Positions 9,070 to 19,381 of a stretch of 64,000 nucleotides of DNA are shown here, in pieces; position 1 is the stretch's first letter; the number at the start of each line of letters is the position of its first letter. This DNA comes from Sulfurimonas denitrificans DSM 1251 (GTDB lineage: Bacteria; Campylobacterota; Campylobacteria; Campylobacterales; Sulfurimonadaceae). Position numbers and translations under genes: made by a program. Below the pieces are notes generated by a model. It had not been told where the DNA came from, searched no databases, and saw only the letters and a list, made by a program, of their open reading frames with translations. The DNA is taken from positions 1,736,001-1,800,000 of the forward strand of contig NC_007575.1 in the NCBI RefSeq assembly GCF_000012965.1, in the 5' to 3' direction.

Positions 9070-9333
9070 ATGGCAGAAAGAAGAAAGTATAAAAAAAGAT
9101 ACTGTAAATATTGTGAAGCAAAAGTTGATTTCATGGACTATAAAGATGTAGGAGCTCTTCGCTTCTCACTTTCAGAGAGATACAAAATCATGCCTCGTCG
9201 TTTAACAGGTAACTGTAAACGTCACCAAGACATGATAGCTACAGTTATCAAAAGAGCTCGTGCTGCGGCATTAGTTCCATATACTGTAACTCGTAACACA
9301 GTTGTAACTGCTCCATTTGAAAATTTAAGATAA
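9070..9333 (+). CDS. rpsR: 30S ribosomal protein S18
   Basis: An 87-residue S18 starting [15 protein letters not shown]. The core motifs [20 protein letters not shown] and [20 protein letters not shown] are diagnostic. A GGAG site precedes the ATG. The Cys pair CKYC plus a later Cys suggest a zinc-binding type. It is the last gene of the operon and is followed at once by a terminator. Confidence 0.97.
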   Translation: MAERRKYKKRYCKYCEAKVDFMDYKDVGALRFSLSERYKIMPRRLTGNCKRHQDMIATVIKRARAAALVPYTVTRNTVVTAPFENLR

Positions 9334-9342
9334 TTTTCTACT

Positions 9343-9367
9343 AAATGCCCATTTTGGGCATTTTTTT
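9343..9367 (+). terminator. Terminator of the rpsF operon
   Basis: A perfect 8 bp stem (AAATGCCC at 9343-9350 with GGGCATTT at 9356-9363) with a five-base loop, running into a T tract ending at 9367. Confidence 0.85.
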
Positions 9368-9443
9368 ACTCTATCCCTCTCACAATTTTTATTACCAATT
9401 TTAGGAATATTTATTGCTATGCAATAGTTAAAAAAGTAGAAAC

Positions 9444-11171
9444 ATGCGCTATCTATTAATAATAATCACTCTAATATCTTCTCTTTATGCAAAAGAAGCA
9501 CCATTTTCTATAATAATTGATGAACCATTTAATAATGCACTTCTTGATATTACTGAGGATTTTGACCGCTCCATGAGTGCTGTTGGTTTCATAAAATCTT
9601 ATAAAAATGGACTAAAAGAATCAGATGGTATCTATACAAACGCCTTTGATTACCTCGCATCTTTATCAAACTCTAATGGCTCTTTGATTCATCTTGTAAA
9701 AGTAGGTTCAAATGCTGATATAGAACTTAGAAAATCAATTAAACTCTCACAATTTGCCGAGGCTTTAGGTGTAGTAAAAACTCATGACAATGGATATATT
9801 GTAGCAGGTAATACGATTAATGGCTCACTTGTGATTGTTGGGCTCGATGTTAATGCAAATATGATTTTTCATAAAATATTTGGAACTCCAAATCAAGATA
9901 AAATGAGTAAAATTCATCTTCTGCGTGATGGTGGTGTTTTAATAATTGGCTCATCTACAACATCAAGAACCGATACTGGAAATCTTTTTCAAGGCGGTCT
10001 TGGCTTAAATGATATCTACTTAGCAAAGTTTTCAATGAGAGGTGAGATGTTATGGAGCAAAAAATATGGCTCTGCTGATGATGAGAACGGGGTTGATGCT
10101 GCAGAAGCAGAAGATGGCTCTATCATTATTTTAGGGCAAAAAAATATAGGGAGGGAGAAAATTCCAACTATCTTAAGAGTTACGCAACATGGAGAGAAAA
10201 TTTGGCTTTATGATATTAAGGGCGAAAAAAACACGACGGCACATAAGATACTAAAGTTAAGAGATAATACTTTTGCTCTATCACTCTCACAATTAAATGA
10301 TATGAACAAGGAGCAGATAAGATTACTCAAAGTAGATTTACAACAAAATATTCTTCTTGATAAGACAATAAATACAAATTATACTTCAATTTTAAAAGAT
10401 ATAAAAGAGTTCTCAGATGGAAAAATAGTTGGAGTTGGAGTTGTTGAGGATCAATACAACAGTGATGGTCTTGCCATGCTCTTGGATAGCAACTTTAAAA
10501 TGTTAGCACAAGAGCATTATGGCTCTGATTCACGTGATGCCTTTTATGCACTTAAGATTTTACATAATTCGCAAATAGGCGCTGTTGGAATTCATACAGA
10601 CAAAGATTCTCAAGAGAGTAACATGTGGATAGTAAAACTAAACAGTAATCTTAAAATGGCGCAAATCTTCAAAAATGGTGCATCAAAAGCTAATACCAAT
10701 ACACTATATGCTCAACTCTTAGAACTCTTCAGAGATGAAATTGCAACTAAAAAACTTATCATAAAAGAGGATTTGAGTATAGAACTTATTGATAGCGCTC
10801 TGTATTTTAATGTTGGAGAGTTTGTTCTTACTTCTAATCAAAAACTTTTTTTAGAAAAATTTAGTCTCAAATTGCTACCGTTTTTAAAGAAAAACAAAGA
10901 GCTGTTTAAGACACTTGAGGTTAGTGGACACACATCAAGCGAATGGGGCATGAGTGACTTTTCAATAGGTTATATAAACAACACCGAACTATCTATGAAG
11001 CGCTCATTTTCAACTATTAGTTATATTTTTAATATACAAAACCAAGAGACAAAAATATTCTTAAGTGAACTACTAAAGGGCAGCGGTTTTAGTTTTTCAA
11101 AAAGAGTTATAGTTGAAAATAGAGAAGATAAAGAGAGATCAAGAAGAGTCTCTTTTAGGATTATTTTATAA
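9444..11171 (+). CDS. Exported beta-propeller-like protein with C-terminal OmpA-like domain
   Basis: A 575-residue protein with a Sec signal peptide (MRYLLIIITLISSLYA). From about residue 90 to 400 there are blade-like repeats of the type DGGVLIIG...DIYLAKFSMRGEMLWSKKYG, resembling bacterial beta-propellers. The last ~130 residues look OmpA-like: a LYFNVGEFVLTSNQ strand, LEVSGHTSSEWG and the terminal RSRRVSFRI. Such domains bind peptidoglycan, so the protein is probably tethered to the wall or outer membrane. The specific function is unknown. It stands alone between operons. Confidence 0.72.
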   Translation: MRYLLIIITLISSLYAKEAPFSIIIDEPFNNALLDITEDFDRSMSAVGFIKSYKNGLKESDGIYTNAFDYLASLSNSNGSLIHLVKVGSNADIELRKSIKLSQFAEALGVVKTHDNGYIVAGNTINGSLVIVGLDVNANMIFHKIFGTPNQDKMSKIHLLRDGGVLIIGSSTTSRTDTGNLFQGGLGLNDIYLAKFSMRGEMLWSKKYGSADDENGVDAAEAEDGSIIILGQKNIGREKIPTILRVTQHGEKIWLYDIKGEKNTTAHKILKLRDNTFALSLSQLNDMNKEQIRLLKVDLQQNILLDKTINTNYTSILKDIKEFSDGKIVGVGVVEDQYNSDGLAMLLDSNFKMLAQEHYGSDSRDAFYALKILHNSQIGAVGIHTDKDSQESNMWIVKLNSNLKMAQIFKNGASKANTNTLYAQLLELFRDEIATKKLIIKEDLSIELIDSALYFNVGEFVLTSNQKLFLEKFSLKLLPFLKKNKELFKTLEVSGHTSSEWGMSDFSIGYINNTELSMKRSFSTISYIFNIQNQETKIFLSELLKGSGFSFSKRVIVENREDKERSRRVSFRIIL

Positions 11172-11178
11172 AGCCAGC

Positions 11179-11499
11179 TTACGCGAAATCTTCTACAGAA
11201 CTAGCTTTAAAACTTAATCTTACTTTATCTTGTTTTAACTTCTTATAGAGCTTAAACTTTGCATTTTTTAGCTCATCATCATTACACTCAAACTCTTTTT
11301 TTATACTCTCATCACTTATGCTAGCGCTATCCATAGCAAAGAGTTTGAGCTCTTTTTTTGTTAATTTTGCTTTTAACACGTTATAAAGATTTTTATCATC
11401 TTCTATCAAATCAATTTCACTAATTTTACAAAAATTTGCGAGCAACTCTCTAAAATTGTTTTCACTATTATACTGTCTCCAGATACTATTTGTAAGCAC
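11179..11499 (-). CDS. Hypothetical protein translationally coupled to serB
   Basis: A 106-residue protein if translation starts at the GTG at 11499-11497, which overlaps the serB stop by one base (TAGTG) and has GGAG eight bases upstream. The frame is open further back inside serB, but that part is unlikely to be translated. It is lysine-rich. Its second half (LTKKELKLFAMDSASISDESIKKEF...ELKNAKFKLYKKL) faintly resembles the helix-turn-helix of sigma region 4. I do not recognise the family. An operon with serB is likely. Confidence 0.6.
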   Translation of the reverse strand: MLTNSIWRQYNSENNFRELLANFCKISEIDLIEDDKNLYNVLKAKLTKKELKLFAMDSASISDESIKKEFECNDDELKNAKFKLYKKLKQDKVRLSFKASSVEDFA

Positions 11500-12122
11500 T
11501 ATATCTTCTCCAAAATTTGAGTTAAGTCTTTTGTCTCTATCACTATATTTGCTTCTTTTTTGAGTATTTCTCTTGCACAAAAAGCGACTCTTTTGCCTGC
11601 ATGAGCAAACATTGAGAGATCATTTGCTCCATCTCCACAAACCAATGTTTCACTCTCTTTAACGCCCAGAAGCCCTTGTAAGCGAACTAACATGTCACCT
11701 TTTGAGTAGTTAAACATCATGTCGCCACCGACAAGACCTGTAAGTATCTGATTTTTATGGTGCAGCACGTTTGAGAAGTCCGCATCATATCCTAAAATAC
11801 TCTTAGCATATCCTGTAGCACTTCTAAACCCACCACTAAAGCAGACAACCCGCATTCCTCTGCTCTTTAGCTCTTTTATTGTCTCTTGTGCGCCTTTCAT
11901 GTATGGCAGATTTTGGCTTATTCTCTCGACAACGCTGTATTCTAAACCCTTTAGGAGCCCTACTCTTTGCTGAAGTGATTCAAAGAAATCAAGCTCTCCG
12001 CTCATTGCAGCCTCGGTTATTTTACTTACCTGTTCACCAAGACCAAGCTCTTGTGCAAAAAAATCTATCGTCTCACCGTCCATAAGCGTAGAATCGAAAT
12101 CAAAAACAGCCAATTTCAACAT
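11499..12122 (-). CDS. serB: Phosphoserine phosphatase
   Basis: A 207-residue HAD hydrolase. The nucleophile motif DFDSTLMDGETI is at residues 8-19, the motif II serine lies in VVCFSGGFRSAT, and motif III is VCGDGANDLSMFAHAG. These match SerB, which makes serine from phosphoserine. The ACT-containing N-terminal extension of the E. coli type is absent, as is common here. It diverges from the MetF-like gene across a 54-base gap containing a palindromic double -10 box. Confidence 0.9.
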   Translation of the reverse strand: MLKLAVFDFDSTLMDGETIDFFAQELGLGEQVSKITEAAMSGELDFFESLQQRVGLLKGLEYSVVERISQNLPYMKGAQETIKELKSRGMRVVCFSGGFRSATGYAKSILGYDADFSNVLHHKNQILTGLVGGDMMFNYSKGDMLVRLQGLLGVKESETLVCGDGANDLSMFAHAGKRVAFCAREILKKEANIVIETKDLTQILEKI

Positions 12123-12141
12123 ATATTACTTCCCTATCTGT

Positions 12142-12159
12142 TATAATTGCGCAATTATA
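12142..12159. promoter_or_regulatory. Perfect 18 bp palindrome forming two face-to-face -10 boxes
   Basis: TATAATTGCGCAATTATA reads identically on both strands. Each arm supplies a TATAAT -10 hexamer, one pointing right to the MetF-like gene and one pointing left to serB. The two promoters would overlap completely and compete for polymerase. Confidence 0.55.
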
Positions 12160-12176
12160 CCCATTTAGGATGCTTT

Positions 12177-13088
12177 TTGTTTGATGAACTCATAAATAAA
12201 CTAAAAAATGACACATATATAACGCTTGAGACAACTCCATCTCACTCACCAATTTTCTCACCCATAATTGAGACAATAGCGAAGTTAGGACTCGATAAAC
12301 TAGTAGATGGTTTTACAACAACAGACAACCCTCTTGCAAAACTAAAATACAACTCTCTATTTGCTGCAAAAATGCTCCAAGATAGATTTGAGAAGCCCGT
12401 AATTGCAACAATGAGTATGCGTGATAGAAATAAAATAGCACTCCAATCAGACCTGCTAGGTTCTAACGAGGTTGATGTAAGAGCTATTTTGGCATTAACT
12501 GGAGATCCAGCGACTATATCAGACCAGCCTCATACAAAAGGTGTTTTTGAAGCCGATAGCACGCTCCTCTTAGATATTATCGCCTGTTTTAACAGCGGCA
12601 TAAACTATGCAGGTAAACCTCTCGCTCATCAACCTCGTGAGATTTATCCTTTTGCGGTTATAAACTCTTATGCAAAAAACCCAAAAACACTTCAAAAAAA
12701 GATGCAAAAAAAGATAAAACATGGAGCGCTTGGAATAATAACCCAACCAGTTTATGACATAGAAAATGCAAAGCTCCTACTTGAGTTAAAAGATGCTGCA
12801 AACACTACATGTAACAATGAAAACAAAAATGCTGAACTTATTTTAGGAATTTTCCCTATTACAAAACTCCGAACCGCACAATTTTTATCGGCTCATGTTC
12901 CAGGAATAAATGTACCAGACAAATGGATAGAACTTCTCCGTGAAGCTCATGAGAAAGGAAGCGATGAAGAGTATAGGGTAGGATTTGAGCTTAGCAGAAA
13001 TCTATTTTTAGATTTAAAAAAACTTCATCCAAAAATTCATCTCATGAGTGCGAACCAGTTTCAACTAGCTCATGATATACTAATATAA
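12177..13088 (+). CDS. Methylenetetrahydrofolate reductase family protein
   Basis: A 303-residue TIM-barrel protein of the MetF/5,10-methylenetetrahydrofolate reductase superfamily. Visible features are LETTPSHSP (where MetF has the catalytic Glu in FEFFPP), a TTTDNPLAKLKYNSL segment typical of MetF-like proteins, ILALTGDPA, HGALGIITQPVYD and LGIFPI. The TTG at 12177 has AGGA six bases upstream and follows the -10 box by a suitable distance; the frame also opens at 12147, inside the promoter. The active-site region departs from classic MetF, so the exact substrate is open. Confidence 0.75.
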   Translation: MFDELINKLKNDTYITLETTPSHSPIFSPIIETIAKLGLDKLVDGFTTTDNPLAKLKYNSLFAAKMLQDRFEKPVIATMSMRDRNKIALQSDLLGSNEVDVRAILALTGDPATISDQPHTKGVFEADSTLLLDIIACFNSGINYAGKPLAHQPREIYPFAVINSYAKNPKTLQKKMQKKIKHGALGIITQPVYDIENAKLLLELKDAANTTCNNENKNAELILGIFPITKLRTAQFLSAHVPGINVPDKWIELLREAHEKGSDEEYRVGFELSRNLFLDLKKLHPKIHLMSANQFQLAHDILI

Positions 13089-13100
13089 TTAAGGACAAAA

Positions 13101-14348
13101 ATGATTGATTTAAAACTATTACAAAAAGATTTCCAAACTATAAGCAACAAACTCTCTCGCAAAGGTGTTGATGCTGATTTACTTGAAAATTTAAAGATAA
13201 GAAATGAAGAACTAAAAGTTGCAAAAGTTGCGTATGAAACTCTTCAAGCAGCTCAAAACAGCATGAGTAAAGATTTTGGCATATACAAAAAAGAGGGTAG
13301 AGATACAACTGAGCTAAAAGCTAAAGTAGATGAAAATAAAATTAAAATTGCTGAGGCTCTTGATACTCAACGAATCAAGCAAGAAGCTCTAGAATACCTT
13401 GCCATGTCAATTCCAAATATCCCAGATGATGATGTTCCTGATGGCAAAGATGAGAATGACAATGTTGAGATAAAAAAGGTTCTAACTCCTAAAGAGTTTA
13501 GCTTTACACCAAAAGAGCATTGGGAATTAGCTGGACAAAATGGCTGGATAGATTTTGAGCGAGGTGTAAAACTGGCAACTAGCCGCTTTAGTGTATCTTT
13601 TGGAATGGGTGCAAAACTAGAGCGCGCACTTATAAACTTTATGCTTAACTTTAACTCAAAGAGAGGATTTGAGGAGGTTAGCGTTCCTTCTCTTGTAAAT
13701 AGAGCGGCGTTAGAGGGAACTGGACAACTTCCAAAATTTGAAGATGATTTATATAAAATACAAGGTCAAGAGTTATTTTTAATTCCAACTGCTGAAGTAC
13801 CTGTTACAAATCTTTATCAAGATGAAATACTACATGTTGAGAGGCTTCCTATAAAAATGACTGCTTATACCTCATGCTTTAGAAAAGAAGCAGGCGCAGC
13901 GGGAAGAGATACAAGAGGTATGATAAGACAGCATCAGTTTCATAAAGTTGAACTTGTAAGCATTACAAAGCCTCAGCAGAGTGATGAAATTTTTGATGAG
14001 ATGGTGCAAACCGCTTCAGATTTACTATCTGCGCTCGAACTTCCACATCGCCTTGTAAGACTTTGTGGCGGAGATTTAGGGTTTGGTGCTGCAAAAACAG
14101 TGGATCTTGAAGTTTGGCTTCCAGGACAAAATGCTTACCGTGAAATCTCTTCTGTAAGCAACACAAGAGAGTTCCAAGCAAGAAGAGCAAAAATTCGCTT
14201 TAAAGACGGCGATAAAAACTCATTTGTTCATACATTAAATGGCTCATCTTTAGCAGTTGGAAGAACTCTTGTCGCTATCATGGAGAACTTCCAAAATGAG
14301 GATGGAAGTATTACTATTCCAAAGGTACTATCTCCCTATTTAAACTAG
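13101..14348 (+). CDS. serS: Seryl-tRNA synthetase
   Basis: A 415-residue class II synthetase. Residues 1-100 form the long coiled-coil arm that grips tRNA-Ser. The catalytic core follows with [18 protein letters not shown], motif 2 [24 protein letters not shown], and motif 3 [18 protein letters not shown] near the end. It starts 12 bases after the MetF-like gene, with AAGGA upstream, suggesting co-transcription. Confidence 0.97.
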   Translation: MIDLKLLQKDFQTISNKLSRKGVDADLLENLKIRNEELKVAKVAYETLQAAQNSMSKDFGIYKKEGRDTTELKAKVDENKIKIAEALDTQRIKQEALEYLAMSIPNIPDDDVPDGKDENDNVEIKKVLTPKEFSFTPKEHWELAGQNGWIDFERGVKLATSRFSVSFGMGAKLERALINFMLNFNSKRGFEEVSVPSLVNRAALEGTGQLPKFEDDLYKIQGQELFLIPTAEVPVTNLYQDEILHVERLPIKMTAYTSCFRKEAGAAGRDTRGMIRQHQFHKVELVSITKPQQSDEIFDEMVQTASDLLSALELPHRLVRLCGGDLGFGAAKTVDLEVWLPGQNAYREISSVSNTREFQARRAKIRFKDGDKNSFVHTLNGSSLAVGRTLVAIMENFQNEDGSITIPKVLSPYLN

Positions 14349-14395
14349 TTTTATGGCACTATTTTTGCTTTAATATATAAACAATTTCAAGGTAG

Positions 14396-16738
14396 ATGAT
14401 GGCTAATGAATTAGAAGAAGAGATAATAATTATTGAAGACATCGATGCCGCTAATGAGAGTAGCGCATCAGAGAGTTCAATAAAAGAAGAATCTTCATCT
14501 AAAAAAAATAAAAAAATTATTTATATCGCCATTGGTGCTACTGTTTTTCTAGTTGGTGTAATTATATTTTTTGTACTATTAAAATCTTCAAAACAACCCA
14601 CAACTGCTTCTACACAAAACATAGAAGATAGACTAGAAAAACCCATTACAGAGCCTGTAGAGCTTAGTAAAATTGAAAATATGATAGCAAAAGCTGACTA
14701 CCTCTACTCAAGTGGTTCAAAAAATGAAGCTCTCTCTTTGTATGAAAAAATAGCCCAATACTCCGAAGCAGTCTCCGCATACAATCTAGGAGTTGCTCAA
14801 ATTAAAGAGGCTCAATATAAGACAGCATTAGACTCCTTTGCAAAAGCGATAAAAAATAATGAGCAAAGATGTGTAAGCGCAATAAATGCTGCTGTTTGTG
14901 CGCTTCATTTAGACGATGAGGCTACCTTTAGATATTATATAGATTTAGCATACGCTTATCTTCCGCAAGAGAGGTCATCACAACTTTACTCTTACTACTA
15001 TACACTCATCAACTACTATAATCAAAATTACATGGAAGCGCTAAGCTCATTAAATAACTCCACTACAAATGAGTATGATGCAGTACAAAACAATTTAAGC
15101 GCTAAAATAAATGCTCTTTTTGATAACAATATAAACGCAATCGATAGTTTAGAAAAAAGTAGTTCTCTCTCAAATGATTTTTCTTTAGGAGTTCTTTATG
15201 CAAGAGTAGGAGATTTGGCACTTGCCAAAAAATATCTCCAAAATGCGATTAAAAATGGCATAGAGCCTATGAAGGCACAGCTTGCAATAGCATATATAAA
15301 TCTAAAGTCTGGTCAGGTACAAGATGGTGCAAGAGAGATAGAAAATGCTACAGATATTTTTAGAGATGAAGTCTATAAACCCTATCCTCTAAAAGTCAAA
15401 TTAAAAGATTCATTGTTTGATTCAAGTGAAGCACAAAAACATTATAGAGATACCCTCAATAACTCCAAAGCGGTTACTTATCAAAAGATATTCTATTTTT
15501 CACCATATAAAATTTTTAATGCAAATCAAACTATAAGCTATATACGAAAGGGAAATACAAATATATTTATAGACAATGTTGATTCTGCAAAAGAGTACTT
15601 AGAAAAAAGCGTATCCTCTTCAAGTGTAAATATAGGAATAGTAAAAGCTATTCAAAAAGCTCTTTCATTTAAACTCAGAGAAGCGAACGAGATGCTGCTC
15701 TCACTCGTAGAGATTCAGCCAAAACACTCTGCCCTACACTACAATCTAGCCCTTACATACGCTCAACTTGGTAATTTTGTAGATGCTCAAAAACATTTTG
15801 TGCGCTCTTACAATTTGGATGCAAAAAACTATATCTCTGGGATTTATGCGGTTATGTGTTCTCAATTAATTGATAAGGATAGTACAAAACTTTTATCTAT
15901 AATACGAGATGAGATAGCTAATGAAGAGTTTTCTCAAGAGATAGATTTATATAAAACACTCCTTTTTATCAGTGAAGACAACTATCTCTCCGCATCAGAT
16001 TGGTTAGAGAAAGATTACCCGCAAAGACCTCTTTATTTGGCACTTGAGATACTAATTGCTCTTAAGCAAAACAATATAGAAGTAGCGCAAAAATCAGCAA
16101 ACAAATTAACGCTACTTCTTCCAGATGAGATTCTTCCTCATCTAATGCAAGTAGATGCTCTCTTTAACAATTTAGAAGAAAAAAAATATGCTAACGAGGT
16201 AATGAACTACTTAAAAATTCAAAAATTCAGCTTTACCGATTTGTATTATGGCGCCCACATCACAAGATGTCTATACATTCAACAAAATTTAATCACTGGA
16301 AAACTCTACTTCTTAAGAGAGCGTTTAAAAGAAGTATTAGCGGGAACTACATCCCAAACGCATGAGATTACAAGCGCTCTTGCTCTTGCTTCACTTTATG
16401 ATAAAGCTTATGAAGAGTCATTTACGCTATATAACAATTTGATTGACAATCTAAAGGTAAGAGACGCTCAAACTCTATTCTTAGGCGCTGTTGCTTCAAC
16501 TGCAGCGAATCATCATGAGAATGCAATTGCACTTTTGGAGTTATCTAAAATGAAAGATAGTAATTTTTTAGAGAGTAGATTTGCTCTAGGGCTTTTATAT
16601 CTTGAGGCAAAAAATAATGAGGGTGCCGTTATACAACTCTCAAGAGTAAATAAAAACAACTTTAATTCTGAATATTTTGATTTTGATATTGATATAGATA
16701 AACTAATGCTGCAAAAAAGTTTGTCAGAGAAAAAATAG
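14396..16738 (+). CDS. Membrane-anchored TPR-repeat protein
   Basis: A 780-residue protein. An acidic cytoplasmic N-terminus (about 35 residues) is followed by one membrane helix near residues 38-62. The remainder is helical with recognisable tetratricopeptide repeats, for example ADYLYSSGSKNEALSLYEKIAQ, SALHYNLALTYAQLGNFVDAQKHF and SRFALGLLYLEAKNNEGAV. TPR arrays are protein-binding scaffolds; partner and role are unknown. It follows serS by 47 bases and faces the Psd-like gene. Two adjacent ATGs (14396 and 14399) are possible starts. Confidence 0.75.
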   Translation: MMANELEEEIIIIEDIDAANESSASESSIKEESSSKKNKKIIYIAIGATVFLVGVIIFFVLLKSSKQPTTASTQNIEDRLEKPITEPVELSKIENMIAKADYLYSSGSKNEALSLYEKIAQYSEAVSAYNLGVAQIKEAQYKTALDSFAKAIKNNEQRCVSAINAAVCALHLDDEATFRYYIDLAYAYLPQERSSQLYSYYYTLINYYNQNYMEALSSLNNSTTNEYDAVQNNLSAKINALFDNNINAIDSLEKSSSLSNDFSLGVLYARVGDLALAKKYLQNAIKNGIEPMKAQLAIAYINLKSGQVQDGAREIENATDIFRDEVYKPYPLKVKLKDSLFDSSEAQKHYRDTLNNSKAVTYQKIFYFSPYKIFNANQTISYIRKGNTNIFIDNVDSAKEYLEKSVSSSSVNIGIVKAIQKALSFKLREANEMLLSLVEIQPKHSALHYNLALTYAQLGNFVDAQKHFVRSYNLDAKNYISGIYAVMCSQLIDKDSTKLLSIIRDEIANEEFSQEIDLYKTLLFISEDNYLSASDWLEKDYPQRPLYLALEILIALKQNNIEVAQKSANKLTLLLPDEILPHLMQVDALFNNLEEKKYANEVMNYLKIQKFSFTDLYYGAHITRCLYIQQNLITGKLYFLRERLKEVLAGTTSQTHEITSALALASLYDKAYEESFTLYNNLIDNLKVRDAQTLFLGAVASTAANHHENAIALLELSKMKDSNFLESRFALGLLYLEAKNNEGAVIQLSRVNKNNFNSEYFDFDIDIDKLMLQKSLSEKK

Positions 16739-16744
16739 CTTCCG

Positions 16745-17398
16745 CTATTTTTTACTCTCGTTTATAAAGTAGCCAATAAGCGACTCTGAAGCACTAAGTT
16801 CACTTCCAAGTCCTATGTTTAATCTGAAGTTTTCTGGTAGATAAAGAGTTGTAATGCCATTTATCATAAGTCCATATCTTGCGCCCTGCATAATATTTTG
16901 AGCTTCTATAATATCAATGTCTATTGCTTTGAAACTCTGCTTTAATTTATGTACAACTCTCATTTTATTTGATAATTTTATATCATTAAAAACAAGCTCT
17001 GCATTCTCATTTATACTATTTGAGAGTGGACTATGCGCAGAGAGTCTAGTCCCCTTACTTATCCTAATACTCTCTAAATTTGAAGTAAATGGAACCCTAA
17101 GCAGAGCTACGTTTAAATATGAAGTATCTATCTCGACTTTATAACCCTTGTGCTCATCATTGTGCAACTCTTCTATAGAAACTACCGTTCCATCAACAGG
17201 GCTTACAACGCTGTTTTCTTGATATATCGCATACTCTCTCTCAGGGTTTCTAAATACAAAAACAAAGAATAAAGTAGCTAAAAACGCTAAGAATTCTAAA
17301 AAATCAAAATCAAAAAATGTAAAAATTATAAATGCAACAACTGCACCTATAACATAGCTCCATCCCTCTTTGGCAATAGGTAAAAGATTATTTCTCAT
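16745..17398 (-). CDS. Phosphatidylserine decarboxylase-related protein
   Basis: A 217-residue protein beginning [13 protein letters not shown], the ATG lying 11 bases inside ftsH. Two membrane helices at residues 12-48 precede a Psd-like domain with FRNPERE, VVSPVDGTVVSIE, NVALLRVPFTSN and GARYGLMINGITTLYLP. Classic Psd proteins end with an LGST-type motif whose Ser becomes the pyruvoyl cofactor. Here the tail reads LIGYFINESKK and that motif is not evident, so activity is doubtful or uses another site. The ftsH then psd-like order also occurs in Campylobacter. Confidence 0.72.
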   Translation of the reverse strand: MRNNLLPIAKEGWSYVIGAVVAFIIFTFFDFDFLEFLAFLATLFFVFVFRNPEREYAIYQENSVVSPVDGTVVSIEELHNDEHKGYKVEIDTSYLNVALLRVPFTSNLESIRISKGTRLSAHSPLSNSINENAELVFNDIKLSNKMRVVHKLKQSFKAIDIDIIEAQNIMQGARYGLMINGITTLYLPENFRLNIGLGSELSASESLIGYFINESKK

Positions 17399-19379
17399 CT
17401 CTGCCTTCTTTATTGTGTTTATTATTTTCTTTATCGGCTTCTTCAACCATTTTAGCGTCTGCTTTGAGCTCTTCTTCAATATCATCTACAACTATGTTCA
17501 CTTTTGAAACAAGATTGTTCTCTTTTTCAAAATTAATAATAATATCTCTTACCTCTTCGCCAGTAATATTCTCTTTTTTATAAAGAAGTTTTACCACCTC
17601 TTCAACCGCATCTCTATAGAGTTCAAGCCTCTCAACAACACCATTATATCGCTCTTGTAAAGATGTTTTTATAAACTCATCCATATTTTCAGCCATCTTG
17701 TTACTATACTCTCTAGATGATTGTCCATATCCGCCGCTCAAGAAAGAGTGTCTGCTTTTTTCTAAAACCATAAGTCCTGCAACATCACTCATTCCGTATG
17801 TTTGAACCATCGATTTTATAATATCAGTTGCACGTTCAAGGTCATTTCCGGCACCTGTTGAGATTTCACCAATAAAGACCTGCTCTGCAGCACGACCTCC
17901 AAGAAGAACATCAACTTCTGCCCAAAGTTCATGACGCTGCATCATAAACTTATTCTCTTCAGGTGTGTTTAGTGTGTAACCAAGAGCTGCAAGCCCACGA
18001 GGAACAATAGAGACTTTTGAAACTTTTTTTGCACCCACTGTCGTCTCTGCCATAAGAGCATGCCCACTCTCATGATATGCAACTATTTTCTTCTCTTTAG
18101 GGTTGATTCGGCGAGACTTTTTAGCAAGTCCAGCTAAAGCACGTTCTACTGCTTCATATAAATCTTTTTGTGTTACAGTTTTTTGATTTTTTCTCCCAGC
18201 TAAGAGTGCCCCTTCGTTTACAATATTTGCCAAATCTGCACCAGCCAAACCTGCAGTTAGACGAGCTACTTCTGCGAGATCTACATCGGAGTCCATCTTA
18301 ACACCTTTTACATGTACCTTTAAGATTTTAATACGCCCCTCATAATCAGGTTTGTCAACCAAAACTTGTCTATCAAATCGTCCTGGTCTAAGTAGTGCTT
18401 GATCCAAAATCTCTGGTCTGTTTGTAGCAGCTAAGATAATAATAGGGGTATCTGTTCCAAAGCCATCCATCTCAGCTAAGAGTTGGTTTAGTGTCTGTTC
18501 TCTCTCATCATTTCCACCCATATTTGCGCCAGCCGATCGGCTCTTACCAATCGCATCAATCTCATCTATAAATATAATGCTAGGGGCATCTTTTTTTGCT
18601 TGTTCGAATAAATCTCTAACACGAGCGGCTCCAACTCCTACAAACATCTCTATAAAACTAGAGCCAGTAACAGAGAAAAACGGAACATCGGCTTCTCCAG
18701 CAACTGCTTTTGCAAGAAGAGTTTTTCCAGTTCCAGGGCTTCCTACTAAAAGAACACCTTTTGGAATCTTTGCACCAATCTCAACATAACGAGCAGGATA
18801 TTTTAAAAAGTCAACTATCTCTTGAACTTCTTCTTTTGCCTCTTCAACACCAGCTACATCATCAAATTTTGTTTTGGGCTTCTCTGAGTTAATCATCTTT
18901 TTAGATCCACCCATACCAAGAATCCCACTACCCATACTTTTTTGCATACGTCCTGCAAAAAACATCCATATTGCAATTATTATCAAAAATGGAAAGAGCC
19001 AACCAAACATCTCAGTAAACCAGTTTGTTTCGCTAAATCCGTTATACTCTATACCTTGCTTATCTAACTCTTCTGTTAACTTTGAGTCACTTGGTACAAT
19101 TCTTGTAGTATATAGTGTTGCATTGTCTGTTGAATACGCTTTTATGTAACTCTGCCCAATATCAACTTTGTTTACGCCTTTAGTCTCTATTAAAGACTTA
19201 AGCTCTGAATAACTAATCTGTTTTGCTCTTTTATTTCCAACTACTGACGCTTCATTAGGGCTATTTTCACCTATTAAGGTTTTAAAAAGTAGAATTATTA
19301 CTATTGAAAATATTGCAAAAGTAATAAGTGGATTTTTATTGAAAAAATTATTATTGTTATTGTCGTCTCTGTTTTGCAT
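17388..19379 (-). CDS. ftsH: ATP-dependent zinc metalloprotease FtsH
   Basis: A 663-residue membrane protease that degrades misplaced membrane and regulatory proteins. Two membrane helices flank a periplasmic domain (residues about 22-140). The AAA+ module shows Walker A GSPGTGKT, Walker [12 protein letters not shown] and the second region of homology [21 protein letters not shown]. The zinc site HESGH is at about residue 440. The tail is charged and rich in Lys/Glu/Asn. It is followed by the overlapping Psd-like gene and preceded by prmA two bases away. Confidence 0.97.
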   Translation of the reverse strand: MQNRDDNNNNNFFNKNPLITFAIFSIVIILLFKTLIGENSPNEASVVGNKRAKQISYSELKSLIETKGVNKVDIGQSYIKAYSTDNATLYTTRIVPSDSKLTEELDKQGIEYNGFSETNWFTEMFGWLFPFLIIIAIWMFFAGRMQKSMGSGILGMGGSKKMINSEKPKTKFDDVAGVEEAKEEVQEIVDFLKYPARYVEIGAKIPKGVLLVGSPGTGKTLLAKAVAGEADVPFFSVTGSSFIEMFVGVGAARVRDLFEQAKKDAPSIIFIDEIDAIGKSRSAGANMGGNDEREQTLNQLLAEMDGFGTDTPIIILAATNRPEILDQALLRPGRFDRQVLVDKPDYEGRIKILKVHVKGVKMDSDVDLAEVARLTAGLAGADLANIVNEGALLAGRKNQKTVTQKDLYEAVERALAGLAKKSRRINPKEKKIVAYHESGHALMAETTVGAKKVSKVSIVPRGLAALGYTLNTPEENKFMMQRHELWAEVDVLLGGRAAEQVFIGEISTGAGNDLERATDIIKSMVQTYGMSDVAGLMVLEKSRHSFLSGGYGQSSREYSNKMAENMDEFIKTSLQERYNGVVERLELYRDAVEEVVKLLYKKENITGEEVRDIIINFEKENNLVSKVNIVVDDIEEELKADAKMVEEADKENNKHNKEGRDEK

Positions 19380-19381
19380 AT

